A model generated the notes under the pieces. That model worked only from the letters and a program-made list of their open reading frames with translations. It had not been told where the DNA came from and did not search any database. A stretch of DNA of 64,000 nucleotides from Streptomyces sp. HB132 (GTDB taxonomy: Bacteria; Actinomycetota; Actinomycetes; Streptomycetales; Streptomycetaceae). Shown here one piece after another: positions 8,678 to 18,217 of the stretch. Location of the stretch: positions 368,192 to 432,191 of the forward strand of contig NZ_JAFBGA010000007.1 in the NCBI RefSeq assembly GCF_016909575.1. The letters are read 5' to 3'. The position numbers and the translations under genes were made by a program. Positions within the stretch are counted from its first letter, which is position 1, and every line of letters starts with the position of its first letter.

Positions 8678-10237
8678 TCAGAGCCCCGTCACCTTGGCGC
8701 CGGCCGACAACTCGTAGACCAGAGTGACCGTGCGGTGGCCGTTGGGCGGGACGGAGACATCCCAACGGGCGATGCCTTCGGCATCGATCGCATCGGGCGC
8801 GGGGGAGCAGGTCTCCTTCCGCAGGCGCACCTCCACGGCCGAGACCTCGGAGACCGGCAGCCGCTCCCGTAGGACGACCACACGGTCGCCCCGCTCCCCG
8901 GGGGAGCAGAACCGCGACAGCTGCAGGTGGACCGTGCGGGTGATGACCGTTCGCTGACCGATTCCGGCGGTGTCCCGTGACTCCTCGGCACGCCGGACCA
9001 CCCGGTGGTCGTCACAGCTGCCGAAGGCAAGATCGACAGAGGCGCCGGGGGGAGTGAAATCGAGCGTGCCGCGGCCGCTGAACCCACTGTCACGGATCAG
9101 ATCCACGGGACCGGCGAGCAGTGCGTGGCCTGCCGCGTTGTCGAACCTCACCACCCGGGTGACCAGCGGAGACAGCTCAGGCGAGCAGGAGTATTCGCTA
9201 CGGGCGGCGGTGGCGAAGGTGGACACCGGCACCCGTTGCGCGTGGCCGTCACTCGCCACGGAGACCGGCGCCGGGGACCGCAACACCCGAGCCTCACCGC
9301 CGTCGTCCACCCCTGGCAGGCCGAGAACCGGAGCCGCCGGGCCGAGGCTCCCGATCTCCTCCTCGCGCAGTTCCACGCCCAATGTGCGGCGCTCCGTGAC
9401 GGAACGGCCCGTGAGCGTGAGCCGGTCCTCCACAAGGCGCGGCGGCTCGGCAGCGAGCGCCGAGCGGGCCGTCGACAGGGTCAGCCGCACGTCGGACCAG
9501 TCCTCGCCGGTGCGCTGCCAGACCATCGCGTCGGTCTCCAGCGTCAACGAGTCACCGTCGAGCACGGCCCGGTAGGCAGGGCGCCACAACGCACACGGGG
9601 TGAGGTGGCTGACGTACAACTCGACCCGCCCGGCGACCGCTGATTCCACTGTCAGTTCGACATGGCCGACGAGTTCGGCGGGCTCCTCCTCGGACACGCG
9701 CAGCGCCTGTTCGATCTGTGTGAGTTCGATGTCGAGAACGGCGAGTCCGGCCTCCACGGTGCGCATGTCCTCGCCGTTCGAGGCGCGCTCGACGTCGACG
9801 CGGTCCAGCTCGCCGGTCCAGCGTGGTCTGTCGGTCTCTCCGCGGCCGGCGCCCTCGCCGATGTCCCGCAGGAGATCGGAGGCGAGTCGGTCCAGCAGGT
9901 CCTGGCGGCCACGCAACCGGTCGCGCTCCTGCTCCAGGGCCAGGTGATCCCGCGTGAGGGCGTGGGCCCGCCGACGCAGAGCGGAGTCGTTGTCGGCCGG
10001 CTCCCTCCGCGGCGTCCACGTCCGGGTGATCCGCGCGTCGAGTACGGCCGCCGGGTGCCCGGAAGCCAGTTCGGCGTGGAGGGTCCGGTCGACGGCGAGC
10101 GCACTGACCGGCCCGAGGCGCAGTCGCTGGACGCCCGCCTGCAGATCGAGCACGGCGGCGCGCTCGACATGGGCGCGATCCTCCAGACAGGTCACGGCCG
10201 TGACGGGAAGGGGAGTCGGCTTCGGGATCGTGGTCAT
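8678..10237 (-). CDS. DUF4139 domain protein, downstream paralogue
   Basis: A 519-residue protein with the two-part architecture of the DUF4139 / mucoidy-inhibitor-A-like family. An N-terminal DUF4140-like segment (VTAVTCLEDRAHVERAAVLD near residue 13, with a dbl-helix coiled coil around 90-190) precedes a C-terminal beta-rich DUF4139 domain with LYVSHLTPCALWRPAYRAVL and WQRTGEDWSDVRLTLSTARS. The ending RWDVSVPPNGHRTVTLVYEL is typical. It starts 8 nt after the upstream paralogue's stop, so they form one operon. Biochemical function is not established for the family. No signal peptide is evident. Confidence 0.88.
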   Translation of the reverse strand: MTTIPKPTPLPVTAVTCLEDRAHVERAAVLDLQAGVQRLRLGPVSALAVDRTLHAELASGHPAAVLDARITRTWTPRREPADNDSALRRRAHALTRDHLALEQERDRLRGRQDLLDRLASDLLRDIGEGAGRGETDRPRWTGELDRVDVERASNGEDMRTVEAGLAVLDIELTQIEQALRVSEEEPAELVGHVELTVESAVAGRVELYVSHLTPCALWRPAYRAVLDGDSLTLETDAMVWQRTGEDWSDVRLTLSTARSALAAEPPRLVEDRLTLTGRSVTERRTLGVELREEEIGSLGPAAPVLGLPGVDDGGEARVLRSPAPVSVASDGHAQRVPVSTFATAARSEYSCSPELSPLVTRVVRFDNAAGHALLAGPVDLIRDSGFSGRGTLDFTPPGASVDLAFGSCDDHRVVRRAEESRDTAGIGQRTVITRTVHLQLSRFCSPGERGDRVVVLRERLPVSEVSAVEVRLRKETCSPAPDAIDAEGIARWDVSVPPNGHRTVTLVYELSAGAKVTGL

Positions 10238-10245
10238 GGGGCGCT

Positions 10246-12285
10246 TCAGCTCCTGCGGTTGCCGCCGACGAGGGCCTTGCCGGCCGGCACTCTTATCTCG
10301 TAGCCGCCGTCGAGCACGGCGGTACCGCCTGCGGGCAGGTCCACCCGCCACAGGCGGGTGCCCGGGGCGTGAAGATCCGGCCCGGCGCCCTCTTCAGGAG
10401 CTGACCAATCCGCCCGCTCCTCGATCCGGACATCAGGTTCCGAAGTGACGGGCACCCGCTCGCGAACCTCGATGCTGACGGGCCCGGCCAGGCGGTTGGC
10501 CAACTCCACGTGGACGCGGTGATCGAGCACGGTGGTGCTGTTGCGCAGACCGGAAGTGGACTCACGCAGGTTCGTACGCCGTGTGACCTGGATGCCCTCC
10601 GCCGGGCCGAGGCCCACCCGGCGCACCTCGCCGGGAGCGAGCGTGGGCAGCGCCGCGGTCAGCAGGTAGTCACCGTCGACGGAGACCTCGACCGGGCCGG
10701 CGAGGAGCGCCCGGTCGGTGGCGTTGCGAAGAACCGATGTCGCGTAGACGGTCCGTTCCAAGGCCGGTGCACAGAGGTACTCGGTGTGCACGCCGACCGC
10801 GATCTCGCCGATGGTCACGGTGTGCCACGTGCCGTCCGACGGGATGTCGGCGCGCGCGGCGGTGTCGAAGCGGTGATCGAAAGAACCCGCCGACTCACGG
10901 ACCCGCACAGCGTGTCCGGGCAGCGGCAGTGAGGCCACCGATTCCGCGCGGCGACGGTACTCCGTCGCCACGGGGTCGAAGGGGGTGCCGGGAAACAGCC
11001 TGCCCCTGCGACCTCCCTGCTCGTCGGGGCCGCACAGGACGAGGCCGGCGTAGTCGAGTTCCGCACCGCTCGGCTGCGGCGGACCAGCCGTCGGTGCCGG
11101 TGACACCGGCGGAGCGGCTTTGCCGAGGCCCGCAGGAGCAGAGGGAACGGGCACGGCGGACGGCCTGCCACCGGGTCCCGGCCCGTCGCCCGTACGGGCA
11201 CGGGCCGACCGGCCGGGCACGGGCATGTGGCCGACGAGGTGCTCGGGGGCCGCGCCTGGTGCCGGGAGCGCCGGAGGAGCACCGTAGGCCTGAGGCGCCG
11301 GGGGAGGAGGCCCGGATGCGGAAGCCACCGGCACGGCGGTCGCGGACGGCTGACGGCGCGCCGCGTCGTAGTCGGCGAACAGACCGGCAAGACCTGCCGG
11401 CGGCTCGCGCCAGCCAGTGGGTGCGGAGGGCGGCTGACTCCGGCCGATCCGGATGGAGCGCAGCCTCGGCAGGCCGGTCCCACGCCGCAGGTCGGCCGTG
11501 GCCAGGCCCACGGACACGCCGGTCCAGTCCTCTCCGGTGCGTTGTGCAACCGACGCGCGAAGCGCCAGGCGGCCGGTGCCGCGCCCTTGACCGCAGGAGA
11601 GCCGGTAGGCCGGTACCCACACAGCACCCGGTACCGCGTACTCGAGTTCCAGCTCGACCTCGGCATCAGGGTCGTCGGTGGCGGAGACATCCACGATCAC
11701 GTGAGCCGCGACCGTGGTCGCCAGGTGTGCTGACGGCGCGTCGGTGGACGCGCGAGCGAGCCTGTCCACGGCGATGTCGAGCTCGTGCTCGGCCCGGCGC
11801 AGCGCATCCTCCAGTTCGACGAGGCGGGTGTGCAGACCCGTCAGCCGTTCGTCCACGAAGTCGGCGAGATCCAGCCACGCGTCCACGGGCGTGCGACGAT
11901 GCGCGTCTTCACGTTTGCGGGCCGGCGCGACGGGGCGCAGAGCCCCGACCTCTTCGATCAGGTGCAACTGCTGGTCCCGGCGCCCCCGCGCAGCCGTGCA
12001 CTCGTTGCGCAGCCGCTCCACCTCGTCCTGCGAACCGTCGGGCGTGAGCGGGCCGAGCGGCTCTGCCTCGACCACCACCCGGGCCTCATTGACGGACACC
12101 CCTCGGGCACCTGTGACGCGGGCCCGCAGCGAGCCCGGATCCAGAGAGCGCGGCAGCCCCGTCACCCGAACCCCGCCGTCCGGCGGCACACTGCCCTTGG
12201 CCAGACGCCTGCAGAGGGCGCCCTGTTCGTACACCACCACAGAATCGAGGATCGACCCCCACCTGTGCGCAGCTTCTACCGTCAT
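10246..12285 (-). CDS. DUF4139 domain protein with long Pro/Ala insert
   Basis: A 679-residue relative of the next gene. It has the N-terminal IEDSVVVYEQGALCRR-like strand (here ILDSVVVYEQGALCRRL, residues 12-28), a predicted coiled coil (about 95-190), then VPGAVWVPAYRLSCG and AQRTGEDWTGVSVGLATADL of DUF4139. Unlike its partner it carries an insertion of about 130 residues rich in Pro, Ala and Gly (around 300-430), probably a disordered linker, before the C-terminal beta domain (FDHRFDTAARADIP, VELANRLAGPVSIEVRERVP). The two are diverged tandem paralogues that may form a hetero-oligomer; that is inference from their conserved pairing. Confidence 0.88.
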   Translation of the reverse strand: MTVEAAHRWGSILDSVVVYEQGALCRRLAKGSVPPDGGVRVTGLPRSLDPGSLRARVTGARGVSVNEARVVVEAEPLGPLTPDGSQDEVERLRNECTAARGRRDQQLHLIEEVGALRPVAPARKREDAHRRTPVDAWLDLADFVDERLTGLHTRLVELEDALRRAEHELDIAVDRLARASTDAPSAHLATTVAAHVIVDVSATDDPDAEVELELEYAVPGAVWVPAYRLSCGQGRGTGRLALRASVAQRTGEDWTGVSVGLATADLRRGTGLPRLRSIRIGRSQPPSAPTGWREPPAGLAGLFADYDAARRQPSATAVPVASASGPPPPAPQAYGAPPALPAPGAAPEHLVGHMPVPGRSARARTGDGPGPGGRPSAVPVPSAPAGLGKAAPPVSPAPTAGPPQPSGAELDYAGLVLCGPDEQGGRRGRLFPGTPFDPVATEYRRRAESVASLPLPGHAVRVRESAGSFDHRFDTAARADIPSDGTWHTVTIGEIAVGVHTEYLCAPALERTVYATSVLRNATDRALLAGPVEVSVDGDYLLTAALPTLAPGEVRRVGLGPAEGIQVTRRTNLRESTSGLRNSTTVLDHRVHVELANRLAGPVSIEVRERVPVTSEPDVRIEERADWSAPEEGAGPDLHAPGTRLWRVDLPAGGTAVLDGGYEIRVPAGKALVGGNRRS

Positions 12286-12544
12286 GCCTTCCGCCCCCTG
12301 CCGTGCCCAGCCGAGTCTACGCCGGAGGCGCCCAGCGCATCCTCGTCACGCCCCGGCGCCCTGCGCACCCCCGTGCCTGCGTCCTTCTCCGGCTCGCCGA
12401 CGTGACGCCTCGCGTTCCGTACACCCAGACACGCTTGAACCGCCGGTTCGTCGTGGATGCCGAACAGTTCGTCGTAGCGATCGAGCAGGGCCCGCATCTG
12501 CGCGCGTCCGACTCCGGCTCGAGGCGCACGGAGCCGACGGCCGG

Positions 12545-13165
12545 TCAGCCGGAGCCGCTCCCGGCCTCTTCGGACCTGGCAGGCACCCCACTGCCGAGCT
12601 CCCAAGCCTCGATGTCGCGGTAGTGGATCGGCCCGCTGCTGCGGCCGACGTTGCTACCGACCAGATGCAGACGTTCGGCGGGCCACGGTCTCCCGGTGAA
12701 ACCGGCGAACCCTTCGGCGATCTCCGCCGCCGAGGACCGATCCCCTCGACGCGCCCGGGCCAAGGTCAGGTGGGGGCGCAGGGGCCGGTCCTCGAGGGCG
12801 ATTCCGCAGTCCTTGACCGCGGTACGCACACCGGTGGCGAGCGTGTGCAGTTCGTCGAGGTCACCCTCGACTCCGCTCCACAGCACACGGCCGTCGAAGA
12901 TTCCGCTGCCGCGCAGTGCCAGGCGGGGAGGCCGGTGGGCCGCGGCGAGGGCGGCGAGCGGCCGGCGCAGCACCGCAACCGTCTCAGCCGGCAGCTCCCC
13001 GAGGAAAGCCAGGGTGATGTGCCAGTCCTCGATGCGGTTCCACCGCATGTGAGGGTGTGTGCCATACGCGAGGTGCAGTTCCCTGGCCAGTTCCTCCTTC
13101 GCGTGGTCGGGTGGGGCGAGGGCGATGAACACGCGAACGGTCGCGGGCGGAGTCTGTTCGTTCAC
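12545..13165 (-). CDS. thpR: RNA 2',3'-cyclic phosphodiesterase (2'-5' RNA ligase family)
   Basis: A 206-residue member of the 2H phosphoesterase superfamily. The two catalytic HxTx motifs are visible: WHITLAFLGELP (about residue 48) and LRPHLTLARARRGD (about residue 132). They flank two pseudo-symmetric beta-alpha modules, and the length matches bacterial ThpR. The family hydrolyses RNA 2',3'-cyclic phosphate ends and can join tRNA halves through 2'-5' bonds in vitro. The GTG start (VNEQTPPATVRVFIALA) has only a weak ribosome site, but the fold's first strand begins right after it. About 260 nt without a clear gene lie downstream before the DUF4139 operon. Confidence 0.9.
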   Translation of the reverse strand: MNEQTPPATVRVFIALAPPDHAKEELARELHLAYGTHPHMRWNRIEDWHITLAFLGELPAETVAVLRRPLAALAAAHRPPRLALRGSGIFDGRVLWSGVEGDLDELHTLATGVRTAVKDCGIALEDRPLRPHLTLARARRGDRSSAAEIAEGFAGFTGRPWPAERLHLVGSNVGRSSGPIHYRDIEAWELGSGVPARSEEAGSGSG

Positions 13166-13381
13166 ACCGGACTTCGTATCATCCGCGGGTGCGAGCGGCT
13201 GACCAGGTACCGCTGTACCCGACGTGCGGCATCGGCGCGGTAGCCCATCGCACTGCAGAGCCCATCCGTCCGACGCCGGGACGAGTCGCTGCGTGCGGCT
13301 CGCTGAATGGCTCCGGGTGAGGGTGACTTGACCGGGCGGGCGTCGTTGAGCCGGTGATCGATATCGGACGGTGAGTTCGGG

Positions 13382-14008
13382 GTGCTGATGGAGAAGGCTC
13401 GGCAGAAATGCTCCCAGGCGGGTGTGACGCTCCTGTGCGCTACCGCGACGGTCTTTATGGCCGTGACGGGCTGCGGCGGGGGCGGCGAGAGCGACGCCAA
13501 GCCGTCCCCGGGCACACCGGCGGCTGTTGCCCCCGGCACACCGGTGTCCTCCACCGCGTCGGCCCCTCCGCCGCACGGCGGGACCGACACGACGACCCCG
13601 GCCGAAGTGCTCAGGGTGTACGACCTGATGTGGATGGAGCGGGAGAAGGCGTACCGGGGGGCGTCGGTGGACGGGACGGACCTGAAGAGATACATGACGC
13701 CCGACGCATTGAGCGCGCTGGAGGCAGATCTGCTCAGCATGCACGAGGAGAACACAGTGATGCGTGGTGCTCTGGGTCACGAGCCTGTGGTCTCCACGCT
13801 CGCTGCCGACGAGCGGCCCCCCACAGCAACGGTGAAGGACTGCGTGGACCGGGCGAGGTGGCAGACCCTCGATACGACGACCGGCTGGCGGATTCCGGCA
13901 CCGGCCGATCAGCCGTCGCGGTACGTGGCCACGACGAGGATGGAGCGCGGAGACGGGAAGCGGTGGACGGTCACCGAGTACACCGCAAACAGAAAACGCT
14001 CGTGCTAG
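13382..14008 (+). CDS. Secreted lipoprotein of unknown function
   Basis: A 208-residue protein with a type II signal peptide: basic start (MEKARQK), hydrophobic core, and lipobox VTGCGGGG with the lipidated Cys near residue 31. A Pro/Ser/Thr-rich tether (about 35-75) precedes a globular domain containing EVLRVYDLMWMEREKAYRGA and ending in GKRWTVTEYTANRKRSC. The GTG at 13382 follows GGTGAG by six bases; an ATG two codons later is an alternative. The layout (lipobox, linker, NTF2-like-sized domain with a terminal W.V....) resembles many actinobacterial solute- or stress-related lipoproteins, but no specific family was recognised. Confidence 0.78.
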   Translation: MLMEKARQKCSQAGVTLLCATATVFMAVTGCGGGGESDAKPSPGTPAAVAPGTPVSSTASAPPPHGGTDTTTPAEVLRVYDLMWMEREKAYRGASVDGTDLKRYMTPDALSALEADLLSMHEENTVMRGALGHEPVVSTLAADERPPTATVKDCVDRARWQTLDTTTGWRIPAPADQPSRYVATTRMERGDGKRWTVTEYTANRKRSC

Positions 14009-14252
14009 GGCTGCCGTCAAGAATCCCGTCCGTGTGAGATCCGAGGGGCGGCCGGTCGGCGGCACTCCCGCAGTGACCTCCAGAAACCGTGTCAGGATCC
14101 CTGCGCGTCCCGGGTCCATGAACAGGCGGCAGCCGCAGCGTCATTCATGTGGGTACGACACTGCGGCGGCATCCCCTCAGCCCTGCGGATCCCGGACCGG
14201 CCCAGCGCGCATCACAGGGGAAGCCGCTGTGACCGGGCAAGATCAAAACCTT

Positions 14253-16487
14253 TCAGCCACCTACGGCCTTCGCCCCGGTGCCCTCGGCGACCGGTGCGTC
14301 CAGGGGGCGGGCGAGACCGACCACGCCCTCGTCGAGGCGCTGCAGATGACGCAGCACGCGGAAGGTCACCGTCCCGGATGGTGGCGCGACGGATCCGTCG
14401 CCCCGCAACGTCGACGCGATGCTGGCACCTGCCCGTACCTTGCCGGCGGCCCCCTCGTCCCCGACATGGGCGGCGAGCACCTCGATGTTGTGGGCGATCC
14501 GCTGCCCGGCCCGGTGCAGCCGTGGATCGGCCGCCACGGTCTTGCTGTGCGGGACGAGTTCGGCGGTCGCCGCGAGCGCGCGGGCGTGGTAGGCGCATGT
14601 CTCAAGAAGCGCCACCAGATAGCGGACGGTCTGTCGTCGGCCGCGCAGCGGGGTGATCGGATAGGTCAGCGGGCCGGTGGAATCGCGCAGTTCGTCCAGA
14701 GCCGTGTCCAAGCCACGGGCCTTGCTTAGCAGGTCGGACGCAGGGCCGCCGCTGAGCTGCTCCACCGATGCGGATGCGACATCGCCGAGCCGGTCGAGAA
14801 CGGTTCCCAGCAGTTCGTCGGTACGGCGGTCCGTGTGTACCGGCAACACCAGCACGGCGGCGATGATGCCGCAGGCGGCTCCGATCGCGGTCTCCTCGAT
14901 GCGCAGCACCAGCACGTCGAAGCTGTACGAGTTCAGCAGCGTGTACAGCAGGCCCAGCATGGCCGTCACGAAGAAGGACATGACCGCGTACGACAACGGT
15001 GCGGTGAAGAACATCGCGAAGATGAAGACGAGCACGAGCGCGAACGCGACCCAGGTGTGGTCACCGACCAGTCCCGCCAGCGCGACACCGGCCACGGCGC
15101 CGAGCAGGGTGCCGAGGAGCCGACGGTAGCCCTTGACCAGGATCTCGCCGGTCGAGGCGGTGTTCAGGAAGACCACCCAGCAGGTGAGAACGGCCCAGTA
15201 CCAGCGCTGGGTGGAGAGGAGCTCACCGCCGACGATGGCCAGGACCGAGCCGACCGATACCTGGAAGGCCGCTCTCGTGGTGGGACGCTGCAAGCCCTTG
15301 CGGTCGCTCTCCCCGGACTCTTCGGACGACGCGAGTGCGATGTCTTCGGCGTCGAACTCCTCACGGGAACGAGTGGTCGCCGGCGAGTCGTCGGACTCGT
15401 CCTGGGGTCCGTCCAGCGCGAGTCGCAGACCCAGGACGGATCGGGCGGCCTCGCCGATACCGCGGAAGGCGTCCTGGATGCCCGCGGGCGCGGACGGAAG
15501 CCTCTCCTCGTCACGGTAGCCGAGCAACCTGTTGCGAATGTGGGCGACTGCGATGCCCCCGTCGTTCGAGGCCGTTCGGCTGACCAGGAGGTGCAGAGCC
15601 TTGAGGTCGCGGCGCAGGGCCATGGTCGCGTCGTCCTCGGCCGGCCTCCAGTCCCCGGTGAGTGGCACGGGTGCGTGCGGCAGATGAAGGGTGAGGGTGT
15701 CCGCGCGCTCCGCGCTGCGGGCGTTCAGCAGCAGCATGCCGAGGCGTTCCGTGGCGATCTCGGCATCCGCGACCCGTCGTTGCAGCAGGGCCGCCTTGTC
15801 CGCGTCCTCCGTCCCTTCCTCCAGCCGCCCCTGGATCATCAGGGCGGCCTCGTGCAGCCGAGCTGTACGCCGCCGCATGTCGTCGAGGACCCTCTCCAAC
15901 TCCTCCGGCCCCGCGTCGAGCAGTTCGATCTGCATGGAGACGAGTTGCGCGACTCGCGTCCGAAAAGCGTCGCGCAACCGGTTCAGAACGCGTCGGGGAG
16001 TTTCCGGGACGACGGCGAACCGCGCCACCGCGCTGCAGCCGAACCCGATGGCCAAGGCCAGACACAGGGCCGGCAGGGAACTCGTCGAGGCCCCTACGAA
16101 CAGGGAGAGGAAGTAGATCTGGAAGCCGATGAGTCCCAGCGCGGTCCCACGATCACCGAACCGTCGACAGTAGACGGCGGCGAAGATGAGGGCCACGAAG
16201 AACGCGTCGCCCACGATGACCTGGGAGGCCAGCAACGCCGCCAGGGACGTCGCGGCGAGCGCGACCGGCAGACCCAGAGCGAGGGTGATCGCCTGGTCGC
16301 GTACGAGCGTGTCCTTGATCGCGAAGGTGGCGGTCATCGCTGTCATCGCACCAGCGACCATATGGGTCACATCGGTGTCGAGCAGGGCCAGGACCACCAA
16401 GGTGCCGGCGATCGCCGAGACGGTCCGCAGTCCGGCCGTGAGCCGCAGCAGCCCCGGATCGGACGCCGCGAACCGATCCCACAACAT
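14253..16487 (-). CDS. FUSC-family membrane protein (aromatic acid exporter-like)
   Basis: A 744-residue integral membrane protein with two halves. Each half has a block of hydrophobic helices: N-terminal about residues 20-170 (TVSAIAGTLVVLALL, MVAGAMTAMTATFAIKDTLV) and a second block about 430-580 (FQVSVGSVLAIVGGELLSTQ, VALAGLVGDHTWVAFALVLV, FAMFFTAPLSYAVMSFF). Both are followed by cytoplasmic alpha-helical regions. This duplicated layout defines the fusaric acid resistance / YccS / AaeB superfamily, thought to export aromatic acids. The start MLWDRFAASDP is chosen because GCGGGG precedes it and homologues begin near it. No membrane-fusion partner is adjacent, as expected in Gram-positives. 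Confidence 0.87.
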   Translation of the reverse strand: MLWDRFAASDPGLLRLTAGLRTVSAIAGTLVVLALLDTDVTHMVAGAMTAMTATFAIKDTLVRDQAITLALGLPVALAATSLAALLASQVIVGDAFFVALIFAAVYCRRFGDRGTALGLIGFQIYFLSLFVGASTSSLPALCLALAIGFGCSAVARFAVVPETPRRVLNRLRDAFRTRVAQLVSMQIELLDAGPEELERVLDDMRRRTARLHEAALMIQGRLEEGTEDADKAALLQRRVADAEIATERLGMLLLNARSAERADTLTLHLPHAPVPLTGDWRPAEDDATMALRRDLKALHLLVSRTASNDGGIAVAHIRNRLLGYRDEERLPSAPAGIQDAFRGIGEAARSVLGLRLALDGPQDESDDSPATTRSREEFDAEDIALASSEESGESDRKGLQRPTTRAAFQVSVGSVLAIVGGELLSTQRWYWAVLTCWVVFLNTASTGEILVKGYRRLLGTLLGAVAGVALAGLVGDHTWVAFALVLVFIFAMFFTAPLSYAVMSFFVTAMLGLLYTLLNSYSFDVLVLRIEETAIGAACGIIAAVLVLPVHTDRRTDELLGTVLDRLGDVASASVEQLSGGPASDLLSKARGLDTALDELRDSTGPLTYPITPLRGRRQTVRYLVALLETCAYHARALAATAELVPHSKTVAADPRLHRAGQRIAHNIEVLAAHVGDEGAAGKVRAGASIASTLRGDGSVAPPSGTVTFRVLRHLQRLDEGVVGLARPLDAPVAEGTGAKAVGG

Positions 16488-16754
16488 GGCCCCGCCCCGC
16501 CGCCGCACTGCCCTCACCCTGCGCTTTCTCTCGCCAACCGCCTTGATGCACGTGCCGTTCAGCATCGCACGGCAGGGAACACATGGACCAACTCAGGTCC
16601 AGGCCGACGGGTCCCGACAGCCCGGGTCGAAGACAGCCGGCCACCCCCGCCCGCACGCACCGGAACGTCCAGGGGCCGCGGTTGGCCCCGCCCGCTACGA
16701 CACGGAACGCGAACCCGGACGCGTGCGCCGCCCGAACCCGGGCATGCGCGGTGC

Positions 16755-17741
16755 ATGGCAATCCTGAGGACAGTCGCCCGCCCTTTGCTCGCCTCCGCCT
16801 TCATCTCGGGCGGGCTCCGCACACTTCGAGACCCTCACTCCGTGGCGGCCCTGGCGGATCCGGTGGCCCAGCCCATCGCGGGGCGCGTCCCGCAGTTGCC
16901 GAACGACACGACACGACTCGTACAGATCAACAGCGCAGTCCAGATCGGAGCCGGCGCACTCCTTGCGGTCGGCCGCCTTCCGCGAGCGTCCGCTCTCGCG
17001 CTGGCCGTCTCGCTCGTTCCTACGACTTTGGCCGGGCACGCCTGGTGGAAGGTCGAGGACCCTGAGGAACGTGCCCGTCAGCGCGCCCGGTTCGCCAAGA
17101 ACCTTTCGCTGTTCGGCGGTCTCCTGATCGCGGCCGCGGACACCCACGGCAAGCCCTCACTGGCCTGCCGCTCGCGTGCTGCGGCCACGGCCGGCGCCCG
17201 CAGCGCCCGCAAGGGCGCTCGCGTGCTGCGGCCACGGCCGGCGCCCGCAGCGCCCGCAAGGCCGGACACGCGGTGGGCACCACCGTCACGGACAAGGCGC
17301 ACGGCGTCCGGTCAGCTGCCGATGCCGTCCGAGATCACCTGCCTGTGTAGCTCTCGAGCGACAACGTGCGTCGACGGGTGGGGATGTCACTCGTCGTCCG
17401 GAGACCGGTCGACTGTTGAGGAGGAGCGTCAGCATCCGTCGGGCCCGGGCTCGCGATATCCACATGCTGGTGCGGTCCGGCCCGTGGCAGGTGGACGGGA
17501 GGCTGATCCGGAAGGCCGATGCCGCGTAGGCGTCCGGGTGCCGTCCGTGCCGAGGAGTGGCGGACACGCAGACGTGTTCCCCTACGCCGGATCCATGGTG
17601 TTTCCGCAGCGACTTGCTCAGCGATCCCGAAGTCGGAGGGGGAACGGCTGTGGACGGCAACGGTGGCTGCCGCCTCGGCCGAGTGCCGGCGGTATGTGGA
17701 TCGGCCAGGCCGTGTTCCGCCCCATCCGGTCTCGTGGGTGA
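16755..17741 (+). CDS. DoxX-like membrane protein with frameshifted C-terminus
   Basis: The first about 140 residues are a DoxX-type four-helix membrane protein: MAILRTVARPLLASAFISGG, RLVQINSAVQIGAGALLAVG, RASALALAVSLVPTTLAGHA, then NLSLFGGLLIAAADTHGKPS. A 47-bp tandem duplication begins at 17169. Because 47 is not a multiple of three, the present frame runs on through unrelated sequence to 17741. Removing one copy restores a natural ending (RKAGHAVGTTVTDKAHGVRS, then a short helix ending DHLPV and a stop at 17348-17350), which reads like other family members. The membrane core is intact, so the product may still work. DoxX proteins are linked to thiosulfate/oxidative chemistry in some species. 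Confidence 0.72.
   Translation: MAILRTVARPLLASAFISGGLRTLRDPHSVAALADPVAQPIAGRVPQLPNDTTRLVQINSAVQIGAGALLAVGRLPRASALALAVSLVPTTLAGHAWWKVEDPEERARQRARFAKNLSLFGGLLIAAADTHGKPSLACRSRAAATAGARSARKGARVLRPRPAPAAPARPDTRWAPPSRTRRTASGQLPMPSEITCLCSSRATTCVDGWGCHSSSGDRSTVEEERQHPSGPGSRYPHAGAVRPVAGGREADPEGRCRVGVRVPSVPRSGGHADVFPYAGSMVFPQRLAQRSRSRRGNGCGRQRWLPPRPSAGGMWIGQAVFRPIRSRG
17169..17262. repeat. 47-bp tandem direct duplication
   Basis: Two adjacent copies with a 47-nt period (17169-17215 and 17216-17262). Forty-six successive bases, from CGCTCGCGTGC to CCCGCAAGG, are identical between the copies. The duplicated unit is inside the 3' part of the DoxX-like gene and causes its frameshift. The near-perfect identity suggests a recent slippage or replication event, or an assembly artefact. 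Confidence 0.9.
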
Positions 17742-18217
17742 CCGAATTCGACCGCCGCAGCGGTCCGCTCAGGGGGACCTCACGCCGACGAGCCCGCAGG
17801 GTGCCTCCGGGTGGTGGCGTCAGCACCTGTCTCAGGACTGATGACCTGGTGGGGCGGGAGCCTTGAGATGTACAAACAGTCGCCTCCCGCTCTTCGGTAC
17901 GGGCGCGGGGGAGGCGGGGCGAGTCGGTGCCGGTCTCGATGGTGCTGTCCGCCGAAGGTGCTGCGCAGAACAGGGGATGGAGGCGGGCGGCGCGTCATGC
18001 TGCTGGAAGGCAGGAGGGGGCGCGGCTTCGAGCGGGTCGCTCCGGCTGCTTCCGTCGTGGCATCGGAACGCATGAGGAGAGTACGCACGGACCGGCTGTT
18101 GGGGTCTGCGCGCCGTTGCGCCCGGAACGTCCGATGAGACTGCCGAGGCGCCGTCCCACTCCGGGCCACGAGATCCGAGAAGGACAAGATCCGGACGTCG
18201 GAGCACGGGGGACAGCC
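17742..18217. other. Intergenic region without a recognisable gene
   Basis: About 480 nt of high-GC sequence between the DoxX-like gene and the relic start at 18218. No motif, tRNA or regulatory site could be supported. Confidence 0.35.

Noticed and set aside
12286..12544. Coding-like reverse-strand frame (ALLDRYDELFGIHDEPAVQA) after thpR
   Set aside because: No start or ribosome site, frame breaks nearby, no family recognised; possibly a small fragment but not supportable.
14835..16740. Very long plus-strand frame opposite the FUSC gene
   Set aside because: Gln/Gly/Arg/Asp-rich translation without motifs; a shadow of the strongly biased membrane protein gene on the other strand.
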